This document shows, piece by piece, positions 63,934 through 64,000 of a stretch of 64,000 bases of DNA. This stretch comes from JBEBVQ01 sp037190845 (GTDB lineage: Bacteria > Bacteroidota > Bacteroidia > Chitinophagales > Chitinophagaceae). Location: NCBI GenBank assembly GCA_037190845.1, contig JBBCJI010000008.1, forward strand, positions 1-64,000, in the 5' to 3' direction. The position numbers and the translations under genes are program-made. The notes below the pieces were generated by a model. That model saw only the letters and a list, made by a program, of their open reading frames with translations. It was not told the origin of the DNA and did not search any database. Numbering within the stretch: position 1 is the stretch's first letter; each line of letters begins with the position of its first letter.

Positions 63934-64000
63934 TCCCGGGCTGAAATACCGTAAATAGTCGTCCCTTAAAAAGTCACGCTGTCCCTGACGCCCTCCGGAA

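Noticed and set aside
63934..64000. Partial gene at the right end
   Set aside because: Only 67 bases remain after the toxin gene, and no coding pattern can be supported.

Overview
The window looks like chromosomal DNA from a Bacteroidota bacterium, most likely family Chitinophagaceae (inference). Supporting signs are many secreted proteins with type IX secretion (T9SS) C-terminal domains, both the type A form (PNP...GxY/L) and the gliding-associated type B form (FTPDGDGxND...GWDG). Promoters fit the Bacteroidetes TTTG/TTG-N19-21-TAnnTTTG pattern, Shine-Dalgarno sites are weak or absent, and ORF6N and HipA_N relics occur. I saw no rRNA, tRNA, prophage or CRISPR.

Layout. 1-7.9 kb: YkuK-like RNase H-fold protein, helix-hairpin-helix protein, acyl-CoA dehydrogenase, Gcr-family membrane protein, universal stress protein and HflK/HflC. 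7.9-13.9 kb: one minus-strand block that starts with an Rrf2 regulator and continues with a cbb3-like oxidase (extended CcoN, diheme CcoO), two small membrane proteins, a truncated hemoglobin, DUF488, hemerythrin and a ferredoxin. It reads as an O2/NO-responsive respiratory operon. 14-17.6 kb: outer-membrane-like lipoprotein, a probably decayed gene, ArsC/Spx-like protein, old yellow enzyme and several palindromic repeat families. 17.6-23.7 kb: NhaA and SbcCD. 23.8-24.8 kb: a REP-associated (RAYT/HUH) transposase gene whose middle is an array of about ten palindromes. 24.8-28.1 kb: three secreted proteins. 28.3-33.2 kb: lipoprotein, ORF6N protein, medium-chain oxidoreductase, then an LpxH-like / SixA-like / kinase-RapZ-C operon.

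33.3-36.2 kb: SAM-I riboswitch controlling a Cys/Met-metabolism PLP enzyme and homoserine dehydrogenase. 36.3-38.7 kb: three translation-quality genes (tadA, dtd, mnmE). 38.8-40.9 kb: a HipA_N relic and a lemA-TPM-TPM operon. 41-48.8 kb: two giant T9SS cargo proteins. 49-51.8 kb: a TPR histidine kinase with a degenerate ATPase domain plus a LuxR-type response regulator. 51.8-55.3 kb: a broken T9SS gene, acyl-CoA thioesterase, non-catalytic M16 protein, MsrB and a small lipoprotein. 55.3-63 kb: three more large T9SS cargo proteins, two of them built on seven DFDPG-type repeats. 63.4-63.9 kb: a ParE/RelE-type toxin-antitoxin pair.

The most unusual items are the transposase gene carrying its own palindrome array almost in frame, the Rrf2-oxidase-globin-hemerythrin operon, the kinase/RapZ-C fusion, and the seven-repeat secreted proteins. 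At least five dispersed palindrome families occupy the spaces between genes. One of them supplies the -35-like box of the mnmE promoter.
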